Assembly: GCF_950295315.1 (NCBI RefSeq)
Contig: NC_080171.1
Coordinates: forward strand, 35,924,822-35,988,821
DNA from: Erinaceus europaeus
Taxonomy: Eukaryota > Chordata > Mammalia > Eulipotyphla > Erinaceidae
Length of the DNA stretch: 64,000 bases
Reading direction: 5' to 3'
Position numbers and translations under genes: made by a program. Position 1 is the first letter of the stretch; each line of letters begins with the position of its first letter. Positions 53,833 to 63,108 of the stretch are shown here, piece after piece. The notes below the pieces were generated by a model. That model did no database searches. It was not told the origin of the DNA and saw nothing but the letters and a program-made list of their open reading frames with translations.

Positions 53833-54019
53833 ACTTCTTAAAAAAATGAAGTGACATCTGGGGAGGAGTATATGATTAAGGAATGGGAGGCAAATGAATA
53901 TTGAATTTGCACTGTATCCCCTCCTACATCAGTCTGATATTTTATAGCAAGCAAGAACTTTATATAATTAAAAATAACAAGGAAAAACATGAGCATATAA
54001 AAATAACCACCTTAAAACC
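53833..54019. other. Possible old L1 tail fragment
   Basis: GGAGGAGTATATGATTAAGG..GCACTGTATCCCCTCCTAC..TTTATAGCAAG loosely resembles a diverged L1 3' end. Not firm. Confidence 0.3.
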
Positions 54020-54212
54020 AAGATGATTGTGCAGTGATAGTTCACCAGACTTCCATTCTTAAGGCCTCAGTGGTTCCAGGTTCAGTCCCCAACACCATCA
54101 TAAGTCACAGGTGAGTGTTGCCATGATATCTCTCTCTCTCTCAACCCCTCCTTCCTTCCTTCTCTCTCCCTCTCTCTCTCATGAAAACAAATAAATGAAT
54201 CTTTTTAACAAT
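54020..54212 (+). mobile_element. Type C SINE, sense
   Basis: AGATGATTGTGCAGTGATAG, AAGGCCTCAGTGGTTCCAGG, TTCAGTCCCCAACACCATCA, CACAGGTGAGTGTTGCC, CT body with CCTTCCTTCC and AAACAAATAAATGAATC. Confidence 0.72.
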
Positions 54213-55142
54213 AATCACGTATTTAAGTTAACTACTATGTCAACAAGTATAAAGATAAATTAACCTACTATTATTTAATCATTCTTATTGTTATTACATT
54301 TGTGAATTTATGTTTACATCTGTATAAATGAATAGTTTCCAGCAAAAATGTAGCCAAACATTTTGATGAAATAACTTATTCTTTCCATGAGGTAGACATT
54401 GTTGTAATATATTTATATTATATCAAGATTATATTTGCAATGTGTTCAGTGTACTTAAAGACATTAAAATACGTGCTTGTAAATCAAATATATCTCTTAG
54501 ACACATTGCATATTATGTTTAAGGCCTGTAATGGTTGCCGTTAGGTCTCCAGAGGCCTGTTCTAGCCCTAGCACTTAGTTCCTATTCACTCCACCCAGAA
54601 AAACTGGGTTTTTCCAGAGCCCTCAAACCAGAAGTTCCAGAGAGTAGATCCAGGCATTGGTGATCACTGGGATCAAGTATAAAGCTGGAAAGAGGTAACT
54701 ATAGTTAAATGTAAAGGGTAAACTAATACTCTCCCAATCCTTCTCTGTGGTGGCACAGAATGCTGGTAGGATGTGTCTGAACCTTCCTCTCATTCCTGTC
54801 CCTCACACTCCACTTTTCCCAATCCAGTCCACCTTGCCAAGACATGGGAAAATTCTTCAATGGAAGAAAACAATTTTACTTTAATGAAAGTGTCCGTTTA
54901 TTTCCATGACAGTGTCACTTGGCATCTGGAAAACCCACGCATGATGACCACCAGTTAACAACACCCTCCTCCCCGAGACCCAGCATTCACCTTTAGTGTC
55001 TTGTTTATAAATATGGTCAGTTTGTCTAGAGGTCACCAGGAATCACCAACAACAAATTCCAAAAGTTCAAGAGCAAACAAATAGATGTTTTAAATTGTAG
55101 AAAGAGAAATAGAGAACAAAAACACTTTCAAAAGCCCAAGAC
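54213..55142. other. Single-copy stretch, nothing recognised
   Basis: 54530-55000 has somewhat higher GC and lacks repeats, but no coding or RNA feature is supported. Confidence 0.45.
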
Positions 55143-55305
55143 TAGACTGGGGAGATAGCATAATGGTTATGCAAGTAACCTTTCATGCCTGGGACACTAA
55201 AGGCTCTCATCCTCAGCACCCCCCAGATATAATCCCCAGCACCACCAAAAATCAGACTGAGTAGTGCTCTGATAAATTTCAAAAAATAAAATAAAATAAA
55301 ATGTT
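55143..55305 (+). mobile_element. Type C SINE, sense
   Basis: GACTGGGGAGATAGCATAATGG, TTTCATGCCTGGGACAC, CAGCACCACCAAAAATCAGAC, GAGTAGTGCTCTGATAAA and a (AAAAT)n-like tail AAAATAAAATAAAATAAAATG. Confidence 0.85.
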
Positions 55306-55348
55306 AAAAATATTTATTAAAAAATTAATAAGTAAATAAAATTTCAAA

Positions 55349-55500
55349 GCTAGAGAAGTAGCTCACTTGGATAGTATACAGCTTTGGCATGTGCATGGCC
55401 CAAGTTTAAGCCCAGTCCCCACAGCACTGGAGGAAACTTTGGTGATGTAGTTATTTATTTATTTGGGTGGATATTATTTATTTATCCATGTAGAAAAGTC
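55349..55500 (+). mobile_element. Type D SINE, sense, with T-rich 3' extension
   Basis: GCTAGAGAAGTAGCTCACTTGG, ACAGCTTTGGCATGTGCATGG, AAGTTTAAGCCCAGTCCCC and GCACTGGAGGAAACTTTGGTG, then GTTATTTATTTATTTGG, which may be an inserted antisense tail fragment. Confidence 0.75.
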
Positions 55501-56044
55501 AACCAGGTACTGTGAAAACCTGGTGATAACAAAAAAACAAACAAACAAAATTGATTTTTCAGGACATTAGAGAAACTCATACCCATGGAACAAGAAAAGA
55601 ATGCTTTTTTTTAAAGGAAATATGCAGAGACTAAAAGAAACTTTATCAATGAAAAATATCTAAGAACTTAAACTCCAGTATTCATGTTATCTGAAATTAA
55701 TAAATGATATCTGTACCAAAATGAAGAAGTAAACTAAGAAGGAATACTTGTAAATACTTAAATGTTTATAAATAAAAATCCATGTTTGTTCTCTTTTGCA
55801 TCTGTTTATCCATCTATCCATTATTTTATATACTATCTTCCATGAGCGATATCATAATTTCATAATTCACTTTCACAAAATAGGAGAAATAAACATAGAT
55901 GTCCTCTCATGTTAATGAATACAGATTTATAGGTTTTCATTATATGTATACCCTGTCCAGTAAGGATTATAAGCATCATTGCATCTTAGTAATTCCAATT
56001 ATATTACCATACATGAAGAAAATATATGTATATTTATGTATGTG

Positions 56045-56047
<3 letters not shown>
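55501..56047. other. AT-rich stretch, nothing recognised
   Basis: No supported feature; TATTT/ATTTAT-rich. Confidence 0.45.

Positions 56048-56083
<36 letters not shown>
56048..56083. repeat. (TA)n (GA)n compound microsatellite
   Basis: About nine TA units followed by about nine GA units. Confidence 0.92.
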
Positions 56084-56211
56084 TAATGGTTTTAATTGGC
56101 CTCCTAGTGGGTTTGAGAGTTTAATAATAACCTGACTCTCTAGAATACCTCTGCACCAAGTTGCCTGTGGCCCACAAGTAGAAAACTGCAGCAATACAAG
56201 GAAAAAATAAT

Positions 56212-56439
56212 ATTCACAGGCAACAGGGGCCAGGTGGTGGTGCACATGGTTGAACATACATTTTCCCCATGCACAAAGACCTGGTTCAAGCCCCTAGTCT
56301 CCACCTATAGAAAGCATATTTCAAAAGAGGTGAAGCAACACTACAAGTGGCTCTCTCCCTTTCTATCTCCCCCTTCCCTCTCAATTTCTCTATCTCTATC
56401 CAAAATAAATGAACGTAAAAAAAAATTCACCTGCAACAG
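56212..56439 (+). mobile_element. Type A SINE with 15-bp TSD (2 mismatches)
   Basis: ATTCACAGGCAACAG (56212) and ATTCACCTGCAACAG (56425) flank GGGCCAGGTGGTGGTGCACA, CTGGTTCAAGCCCCTAGTC, a diverged core, CT body and an AAATAAATGAACGTAAAAA tail. Confidence 0.9.
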
Positions 56440-56872
56440 ACTGAAATTCCCTTAGTTATTCATGTGTGTCATCTACTAATTCAACATATACTGCCTGAAG
56501 TCTTACTATATGGCCAATCCTGACTTACCTCAATGCAATAGGACCCACAGAACAGTGAGGCATAATGAGAAGTTTGAAACAGATGGAAGCAGGATTGGGG
56601 ATGAGGGTAGGAAAAACAAAAGTTAAATCAATTACCAAACTGTACCTGACTCAAATTGCTGTGATTTGGGCACTTTACTAAAATTCAACCTTGTTTGTGA
56701 TTTCCTATCTGGCCACTCGGTAGATAGGGCCTTCTCTAGACTTCCTCTATTCCTCACAATAGAAAGGCTCACGTTTAGACCAAATCTGGTAGAAGATGTA
56801 CAATTACATTTGTTAAGCAGACCTTACACACACATGAATTGAAATTAGGATGGCTATAGTTTCTATGTAAAT
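56440..56872. other. Single-copy stretch, nothing recognised
   Basis: No supported feature. Confidence 0.45.
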
Positions 56873-57084
56873 TTTAAAAGATTTTATTTATTTACTTTTA
56901 ATATGATAAAAAGAGAGAAATAGACAAGAGAGATAGAGAAAGAAGGAGCGAAAAGGAAAAATACCTGCAGCTTCCTCTACCAGTTGTGAAACATCCTCCC
57001 TGCAGGCTGGTGCCAAGGGTTCAAAAATGGGTCTTCATACATGGTAACTTGTGCACATTACTGGCTGTGCCAACGCCTGTCCCC
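56873..57084 (-). mobile_element. Type A SINE, antisense
   Basis: GATTTTATTTATTTACTTTTAA, GAGAAATAGACAAGAGAG, ACCTGCAGCTTCCTCTACC, GCCAAGGGTTCAAAAATGGG and GTGCACATTACTGGCTGTGCC. Confidence 0.88.
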
Positions 57085-57617
57085 TGTAAGTGTTTTTAAG
57101 GGTAGTAAATATAAGCATCAGCACCATAAGAGGAAACAGCAGTGACTGGAGTCAGATGTGGTGGCCAAGAACATTTAGAAATGATGCACAAGAGGTGCCC
57201 AACACAGTTCTCTAATACCTTCTCTCTTTTTCATATGCTAAAGAATAAAATCTCACACAAGCATAAAGTGAACATAAGTCAAAGGTTATCCTTAATTCAC
57301 TAACAGATGAAAGAACCTGTGAGGTATTAAAACCAGGCCAAAGGAGAACCCCAAGTATGGACACATCCTTAGGCCCGCAGGACTGAAAAAGAATTTGCTG
57401 GATAGATAGGAAGCTAGTTTATTTGGAGAGAGAAGAGGAAGGAATCAATTATATCTTTATCACACAAAATTCATTTGTATCTCTATGGATAGGAATAATT
57501 TGCACTACTATCAGTTTTTACAGTTGTGAAGTCACTTGAAGTAAATGAATGCTGCTGATATCAGAGAAACTGGAGAGAGAATTCTGGGAAATGCCTTACT
57601 TCAGTTAAAGGAGACTC
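57085..57617. other. Single-copy stretch, nothing recognised
   Basis: No supported feature. Confidence 0.45.
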
Positions 57618-57822
57618 CAAGGGCCATGCAGAGTTGTGTCCTGTAGAGTACACAATTACCATATGCAAGGAGGTATTCAAGCCCCCAGCCCCCATCTGCA
57701 GGGGGGACACTTCACAAACAGTGAAGCAGTACTGCAGGTGTCTTTCTCTTGTCATTTCTATCTCCTGTTTCTCTCTCAATTTCTCTGTTTCTATACAAAA
57801 TAAATGAATAAAATATTAAGTA
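57618..57822 (+). mobile_element. Type A SINE, sense
   Basis: CAGAGTTGTGTCCTGTAGAG, TACACAATTACCATATGC, TTCAAGCCCCCAGCCCCC, TTCACAAACAGTGAAGCAG, CT body and ACAAAATAAATGAATAAAATATT. Confidence 0.88.
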
Positions 57823-57825
57823 GAG

Positions 57826-58010
57826 GAGGCTAAGGAGAGAGCATAATGGTTATGCAAATGACTCTCATGCCCAAGGCTCCAAGGCCTCAGGTTCAATCCT
57901 CAGCACCATCATAAACCAGAGCTGAGCACTGCTTTGGTGCTTTGGTCTCTCTCTCTCTCTCTCTTTCTCTCTCTCCATATATAAATATACATTTAAGATA
58001 AATTTTAAAA
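57826..58010 (+). mobile_element. Type C SINE, sense
   Basis: GGCTAAGGAGAGAGCATAATGG, CAAATGACTCTCATGCCC, CAGGTTCAATCCTCAGCACC, ACCAGAGCTGAGCACTGC and (CT)n. It begins at the 3' end of the preceding type A SINE. Confidence 0.85.
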
Positions 58011-58174
58011 ATTAATTTTAAAACATAAATAAAAAATTAATAATGTAAAAAGAGACTCCATTATTTTTTCCCATTTCAAAGTCTTTAATAATTTCTCTTG
58101 ACAAGGATTTCATGAGATACTCTAGGCTTTATTTTCCCACATGCACGTCAGATACTTTCCCAAGGTCTTACTCA

Positions 58175-58360
58175 TGTTATCAGATTTTTAAATAAAGTTT
58201 TACTGGCATACAGTCACATTTACCTGTTATCTAGGACTCTCTTTGTGCTATGGCAGCAAAATAGTTGCAACTAAGTCATATGGTTCACAAAGTCTAAAAT
58301 ATTTATTACCTGGCTCTTTTAAAAACATGGGCTGACCTCTGGTCTAGGTTATCAAGCAAA
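58175..58360 (-). mobile_element. hAT-Charlie MITE (MER1-like), antisense
   Basis: TTTAAATAAAGTTTTACTGGC, ATACAGTCACATTTACC, TTTGTGCTATGGCAGC, CATATGGTTCACAAAGTC, TAAAATATTTATTACCTGG and GGGCTGACCTCTGGTCTAG match the mammal-wide element with 'GGGTCGGCAAACTTTTTCTG' termini. The exact subfamily name is from memory. Confidence 0.72.
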
Positions 58361-58888
58361 CAGCTGGGCTATAAAAGGTCAATTTTCCTTTCCATCAGGT
58401 AGTCCCTGTCTCTAGCAGTATCTTGCCAGGGTTTAAGGCCAAGAAGGAAGCATAGGAGACATGCCCGGCATATTCTCACACTGTTCATACCCTTTGAAGA
58501 ATCCTCCTGTTCTGTAGCACCTGGTAACATTTTTTTCCCCACCAGTCTTATGCTTGGGGCTCAGTGTCTGCTCAATTCCACCACTTCTAGCAGCCACTGA
58601 GGTGGAAAAGAAAATGTCAAGACAAAGAAAGAGTTAACTAACCAAATTGTAAGATAACAGGAGACCTTGAGAAATGTACCCCGCCTCCCTCAGTGGTGTA
58701 TCTTATGCTGAGGCTAAACTTTCCCAGACAGGTCTGTGTCCAGGAAAAGATAACAGTAACTAAGGCAACCAGACTCTGAGCAATGGGTACAAACCCCACC
58801 CCTTAACCTTGCAGCCTCCACTTCTGTAATGAGGCTTTCTCCTCTCAGCTTGCACCCCCTAGATAAGCTTGTACCTTCCCTTTGTTTG
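58361..58888. other. Single-copy stretch, nothing recognised
   Basis: Higher GC than average, no coding support. Confidence 0.45.
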
Positions 58889-59166
58889 AGGCACAGAATT
58901 CTTTTTTTTTCTTTTTCATTTAAGAAAGGATTAATTAACAAAGCCATGGGGTAGGAGGGGTACAACTCCACACAATTCCCACCACCCAATCTCCATATCC
59001 CACCCCCTCCCCTGATAGCTTTCCCATTCTCTATCCCTCTGGGAGCATGGACCCAGGGTCATTGTGGGTTGTAGAAGGTGGAAGGTCTGGCTTCTGTAAT
59101 TGCTTCCCCGCTGAACACGGGCGTTGACTGGTTGGTCCATACGCCCAGTCAAGGCACAGAATTCTT
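58889..59166 (-). mobile_element. LINE-1 3' tail with perfect 15-bp TSD, antisense
   Basis: AGGCACAGAATTCTT at 58889-58903 and 59152-59166. The 248-bp insert starts with poly(T), carries AAGCCATGGGGTAGGAGGGG, CCCTCTGGGAGCATGGACC and GCTTCCCCGCTGAACACGGG, and ends CATACGCCCAGTC. Perfect TSD and retained CpGs indicate youth. Confidence 0.95.
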
Positions 59167-59296
59167 AGAGAATGAGCTTTCCGTGGCCCATTAACATTAA
59201 TAAACTTCCACCCTGTTGACTCCATCAGTTGGCTCTGATTCTTGAACCTGCAACAGCATTTCTTCTCTTTTTCTTTCTTTTCTTTTGGATTAAAAA

Positions 59297-59455
59297 AGTA
59301 TATTTAGGGTCAGTGAAATATCTCACCTGGATAGTTAACAGCTTTGCCATATGTGCAACCCAGGTTTGAGCCCAGCCTCCACTGCATTGAAGGAAGCTTT
59401 AGTGCTGTGATCTTTCACCCTCTTTCCATCTCTCTGCCTTCATTAAATAATAAAT
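59297..59455 (+). mobile_element. Type D SINE, sense, well preserved
   Basis: GGGTCAGTGAAATATCTCACC, TGGATAGTTAACAGCTTTGCC, CCCAGGTTTGAGCCCAGCC, ATTGAAGGAAGCTTTAGTGC, CT body and AAATAATAAATAAG. A useful reference for the type D group. Confidence 0.85.
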
Positions 59456-59474
59456 AAGTAGTGTTCAAATACTG

Positions 59475-59675
59475 CCTGTCATTTACGAGCTTTGTGATTT
59501 GGCACAAACTGCTTTACATCTTGGAATTCAGCTTTTTCATCTGTGAGTTAGAGGTAATAATCACTTCCTAATTAGGTTGTGAGATTTAAATAAGAAAGGC
59601 TAGGGAAATCTTAGCACAGACTGGGACACGTGGTAATTATTTCAATATTATTTACTCCTTCCCAGTCCCCTCTGC
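59475..59675 (-). mobile_element. MIR SINE, antisense
   Basis: GTCATTTACGAGCTTTGTG, TTCAGCTTTTTCATCTGTGAG, GTTGTGAGATTTAAATAAG and CTTAGCACAGACTGGGACACG are the reversed MIR in order. Confidence 0.88.
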
Positions 59676-60188
59676 TCTAGGTTATAGTCATCAAACTTCA
59701 GAGGAATTTTATGAGCTCTGACATTGCTTTTGACATTGCAAGCCAAGGATGCATTCACTCTATTATTTTTTTATCCTGTTTTCTATCCCATCCCAGCATA
59801 GATGCAATTGTGCTTCTTCTCAGTTTAACCAGCAATTTGTTGGCCCAGCAAAACAAAAAGAAACTCAAACTTGCTGCCAGTAGCAAAACCCATCACAAAG
59901 GTTGGATATGATTCCATAATTGGTCTGTGGGCCTTAAGTATTAAAGTGCTAGAAAGTACCTTATGATACAGCTGAAGATAATTAGTAATGACTAGCATTC
60001 AAGAACAGTGGAATCGGGATGTAAGAGGAGGATGTTAAGCTTTGTAGAAGTGAAGCATTCCTTTTGCGAGTAGCAGGCTACACCAGCTGTTTGGGTAGGA
60101 GACAGTTTCTGAACAGTCATTTGGTGCCTTGAATTCAAAAGGAAAAGGAGTCAGTAAACAACACAATAATTAAAATAAAAAAAAACTC
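59676..60188. other. Single-copy stretch, nothing recognised
   Basis: No supported feature. Confidence 0.45.
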
Positions 60189-60358
60189 TTGGGACTGAGG
60201 AGATAGCATAGTGGTTAATGCAAATGACTTTCATGCCTGAGGATCTCAGGTCCCAGGCTCAATCCCCAGAAACTCCATAAACCAAATCTGAGCAATGCTT
60301 CGGTCTCTTTCTCTCTTTCTCTCTCTATCTTTCTCATTAAAAGAAATAGATAAAATAT
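60189..60358 (+). mobile_element. Type C SINE, sense
   Basis: GGGACTGAGGAGATAGCATAG, GACTTTCATGCCTGAGGATC, CAGGCTCAATCCCCAG, AATCTGAGCAATGCTTCGG, CT body and AAAAGAAATAGATAAAATAT. Flanked by AAAAACTCTTGG / AAAAATTCTTAG, a probable TSD. Confidence 0.87.
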
Positions 60359-60713
60359 ATGTTAAAAATTCTTAGACTGTCTAAGTAGTCTATGGAAAGA
60401 TGTTGGCTTTTTCTGACTTGCATAAGCTTTTTATTTCAAGATTGTTTCTTACTTATGGTAATGCGGCTTAATGCTGATTTTGTAAGCTTTTAATGATTTG
60501 AAAGTGAAAAGCTACATGACAATTTAAAATTTGCTTTCTTGCATCTTTCCAAACCAAGTAATTCTACAAATTACATTAGGGGTTACAATTTGCTGGAAGC
60601 CCAGAATGTCCTTGTATATAACCCAAAATAAGGCAGAGTCTCTGCCCAACATAAATATCACTGACAATGTCTGCTTTCAACTGCATGAATGATTTTCTGG
60701 AATTTTTTCCTAG
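60359..60713. other. AT-rich stretch, nothing recognised
   Basis: No supported feature. Confidence 0.4.
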
Positions 60714-60952
60714 TTATTTCTCTGGAAGGTCCCTATTAACATTACCAAATAACTTTAGTCCAAGGAATAAGCCAATCAAGATAATGTGAAGTCCAGGAAC
60801 CTGGTTCATGGTGATCCAGAACAATTCACCAGGTCTGGAAGCCAAGTAGACCACAGTAAGATGACACTTCCTAGTTCTTTTCCTCTTGGCATCTACCTCA
60901 AATTTCTTGCCATTAATAGCTGTCATCACAGAGGACTTCCCAATTGCATCCT
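60714..60952 (-). CDS. Candidate exon or decayed coding remnant, unidentified
   Basis: Minus strand: a pyrimidine-containing TTCTCCCTTTTGACACATACAG region leads to TTGGTAG at about 60953, a possible 3' splice site. Then 78 open codons run to a TAA at 60714. The product includes AIGKSSVMTAINGKKFEVDAK, LTVVYLASRPGELFW, a hydrophobic LHIILIGLFLGLKLF segment and NVNRDLPEK. Codon choice looks more coding-like than the neighbourhood. An in-frame TAG overlaps the proposed acceptor, so without splicing translation could only start at an internal ATG (60929). No family is recognised. Alternatives are a terminal exon, a processed pseudogene fragment or chance. Confidence 0.22.
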
Positions 60953-61607
60953 ACCAAGTGCTGTATGTGTCAAAAGGGAGAATTATTTTCTCAGCAATCG
61001 TGGTACCTTACTACCTACGATAACAGACACTCTTCCCAAGGTAAGAGGTAGAAAAGTCTGCTGGCTGAGGCTACTACTCTGTTACTCATTCTTTCCTAAA
61101 CACTCATTGCTTCAGCACACATATTTTATGTTAATATAAATTTATACAATAATATTTGAATTTCTGTTGCAAACGCTGCCAGTTGAAAATAAAATTCGAA
61201 AGCATAAAACCACTAAAAATGTTAAGCTATAACCGTGTCCCCCAGCTCTTATTTACTGGCACTCAATAAATATTTGAAGAGCTAATGGTTCCACAATAAA
61301 TAGTGTACAAGCCTGGGTAAGGAATAAGATCCCCCTTGCATAGTGTGGGCAGTGAAACACAAAGAGAAATATGGAAAGAAAAAGGAGGGTAAAGAGGACT
61401 TGGGAGTAGTTGTGAAGAAAATAAGGGAAAATGGAAAAGCAAAAGAGGTTCCTCCCCACCCCCAAATTGAGTACTCTTGATTAAAGCAGTCACCAGCCCA
61501 CCTGTATTCAAAGGAAAGAGAATCAGACTCAACTTCTTGCTAGAAGATCAGGACATTTTTTAGAAGAGCGTGAGAGATAAAAAGACCATCTCAGTCATTT
61601 TTAGAAA
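60953..61607. other. Single-copy stretch, nothing recognised
   Basis: 61250-61290 contains CACTCAATAAATATTTG, reminiscent of a reversed MIR end, but is too short to call. The open frames at 61253-61532 have no support. Confidence 0.4.
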
Positions 61608-61731
61608 ATGCCATCTGGGGCAGGGATAGACAGCATAATGGTTATACAAACAGACTGTCATGCCTGAGGCTCCAAAGTCCCAGGTTCAGTCCCCTGTACC
61701 ACTATAAGCCAGAACTGGTCAGTGCTCTGGT

Positions 61732-61781
<50 letters not shown>

Positions 61782-61813
61782 GAAGGAAGAGAAGGAAGAG
61801 GAGATGCCATCTG
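61608..61813 (+). mobile_element. Type C SINE with 10-bp TSD and (AAAG)n tail
   Basis: ATGCCATCTG at 61608-61617 and 61804-61813 bracket GGGCAGGGATAGACAGCATAATGG, TGTCATGCCTGAGGCTCC, CCCAGGTTCAGTCCCC, GTCAGTGCTCTGGTAG and about 50 bp of AAAG units plus GGAAGGAAG (61733-61800). The CT body has been replaced by the AAAG array. Confidence 0.93.
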
Positions 61814-61871
61814 TCACAGTGACATTTTCCCCTGGCCACTAGGGTTACCACCGAGTCTTGAGTCTTTGTTC

Positions 61872-62055
61872 CTTCTTTCTTTCTTTATAGTTGATAGGAC
61901 AGAAAGAAGTTGAGAAGGTAGGAGGAAATAGAGGGAAAGAGACACCTGCATCACTGTTTTACCACTTGTGAAGCTTCTCCCCTGCAAGTGTGAACTAAGT
62001 GCTTGAACCCAGGTCCTTGCACATGAAAATATGTGAGCTTGCCTGGGTGCATCAT
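61872..62055 (-). mobile_element. Type A SINE, antisense
   Basis: GTTGATAGGACAGAAAGAAG, GACACCTGCATCACTGTTTTACC, TTGTGAAGCTTCTCCCCTGC, GTGCTTGAACCCAGGTCC and GAGCTTGCCTGGGTGCATC. Confidence 0.88.
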
Positions 62056-62589
62056 GGCCAAGCACATGCCACAGTGTCTTTCTGAAGCTCTGTTTGAGGT
62101 CAGACTTCCAGAGCCACCATTTCTCCAGGTCTTCACTACCTTTCCTCACTCCCTGACCAAGAGTTTTTCAATTGCCAAAGACTTTCTTACTCAGCTGGAG
62201 TTGCTTTATTTCAACACCATCAACTTAATTCCTCAGTCACTCAGTTTCCTGGCCGTAAAGGGGGGGGGGGGGGAATAATTATTTTTCATGTACAGACTCA
62301 TGGAAAAGAAACACTTCCATGCAGTTCTCCTTTTCTTAAATCCAAGAATTCAAATTCCTCCCTATCACTGCCCTCACCCCCACAGAAGTATGCCCTCCTT
62401 CCTTTAGTGCCTCATTCTATAACATCCTTACCAGTTTCTATTGCAAATGTTTCATAAGTTTTCTGGCTCCCAACCAGCCTTTGCAAAAAGGGGTGGTGTC
62501 TCACTTATATTTGTGTATCTAGGCCTAACTCTAATTACATCCATCTTAAAATCATAATGCTGCTATATAAAAAGTCAGGGCTGGGAGAC
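62056..62589. other. Single-copy stretch with poly(G) at about 62261-62274
   Basis: A run of about 14 G residues follows CCGTAAAG. No coding or repeat family is identified. Confidence 0.5.
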
Positions 62590-62800
62590 AGAAAGCTTGG
62601 AGTCCTATCCCACATCTTCAATATACCTGCAGGATGACACTAGCCAATTCGCTTAACCTTTTGCACCTCAATTTTCTCTCCATTAATACAGGGACATGGC
62701 AACCTAGCCTGCCTATATCACACAAGAATTATTCTGAGAGTCAACTGAGATGATGAGCTATGAGATTACAAAGTATTCTTTTATAATATTCATTTCTAAA
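62590..62800 (-). mobile_element. MIR SINE, antisense, long copy
   Basis: GACAGAAAGCTTGGAGTCC, CACTAGCCAATTCGCTTAACC, TTTTGCACCTCAATTTTCTC, GAATTATTCTGAGAGTCAAC and ATGAGCTATGAGATTACAAAG. Confidence 0.85.
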
Positions 62801-62979
62801 TGAATATTATAAAGATAGATCTTCTATCTTTATTGTCAAGGTTTGTAAAGTCTCAGCACATTGCACTAAATATTCTCAGCTCCATCCACAACACTAGAAT
62901 TGATCAACTGTTGCCTTTAGGTGTTTAGGGTCATAAATATAAAGCACACTAGGATATAACTCTTTAAAATGTATTTTTT
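62801..62979. other. No feature recognised
   Basis: Short AT-rich stretch beginning with the near-palindrome TAATATTCATTTCTAAATGAATATTA at about 62786. Confidence 0.4.
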
Positions 62980-63108
62980 ATGGGCCAGTGACATAACTTA
63001 CTTGGGAGGGTGCATGATTTGCTATACAGGAAACCTGAATTTGAGCACTGGTGAAAGCTTCAGTGCTGTGATGTCTTTCCCTCTCTGTCTCTGCCTCCAT
63101 GAAAAAGA
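62980..63108 (+). mobile_element. Type D SINE, sense
   Basis: GGGCCAGTGACATAACTTAC, TTGGGAGGGTGCATGATTTGC, ACCTGAATTTGAGCACTGG and GCTTCAGTGCTGTGATGTC. Its body ends in CCATGAAAAAGAG, where the L1 begins. Confidence 0.75.
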
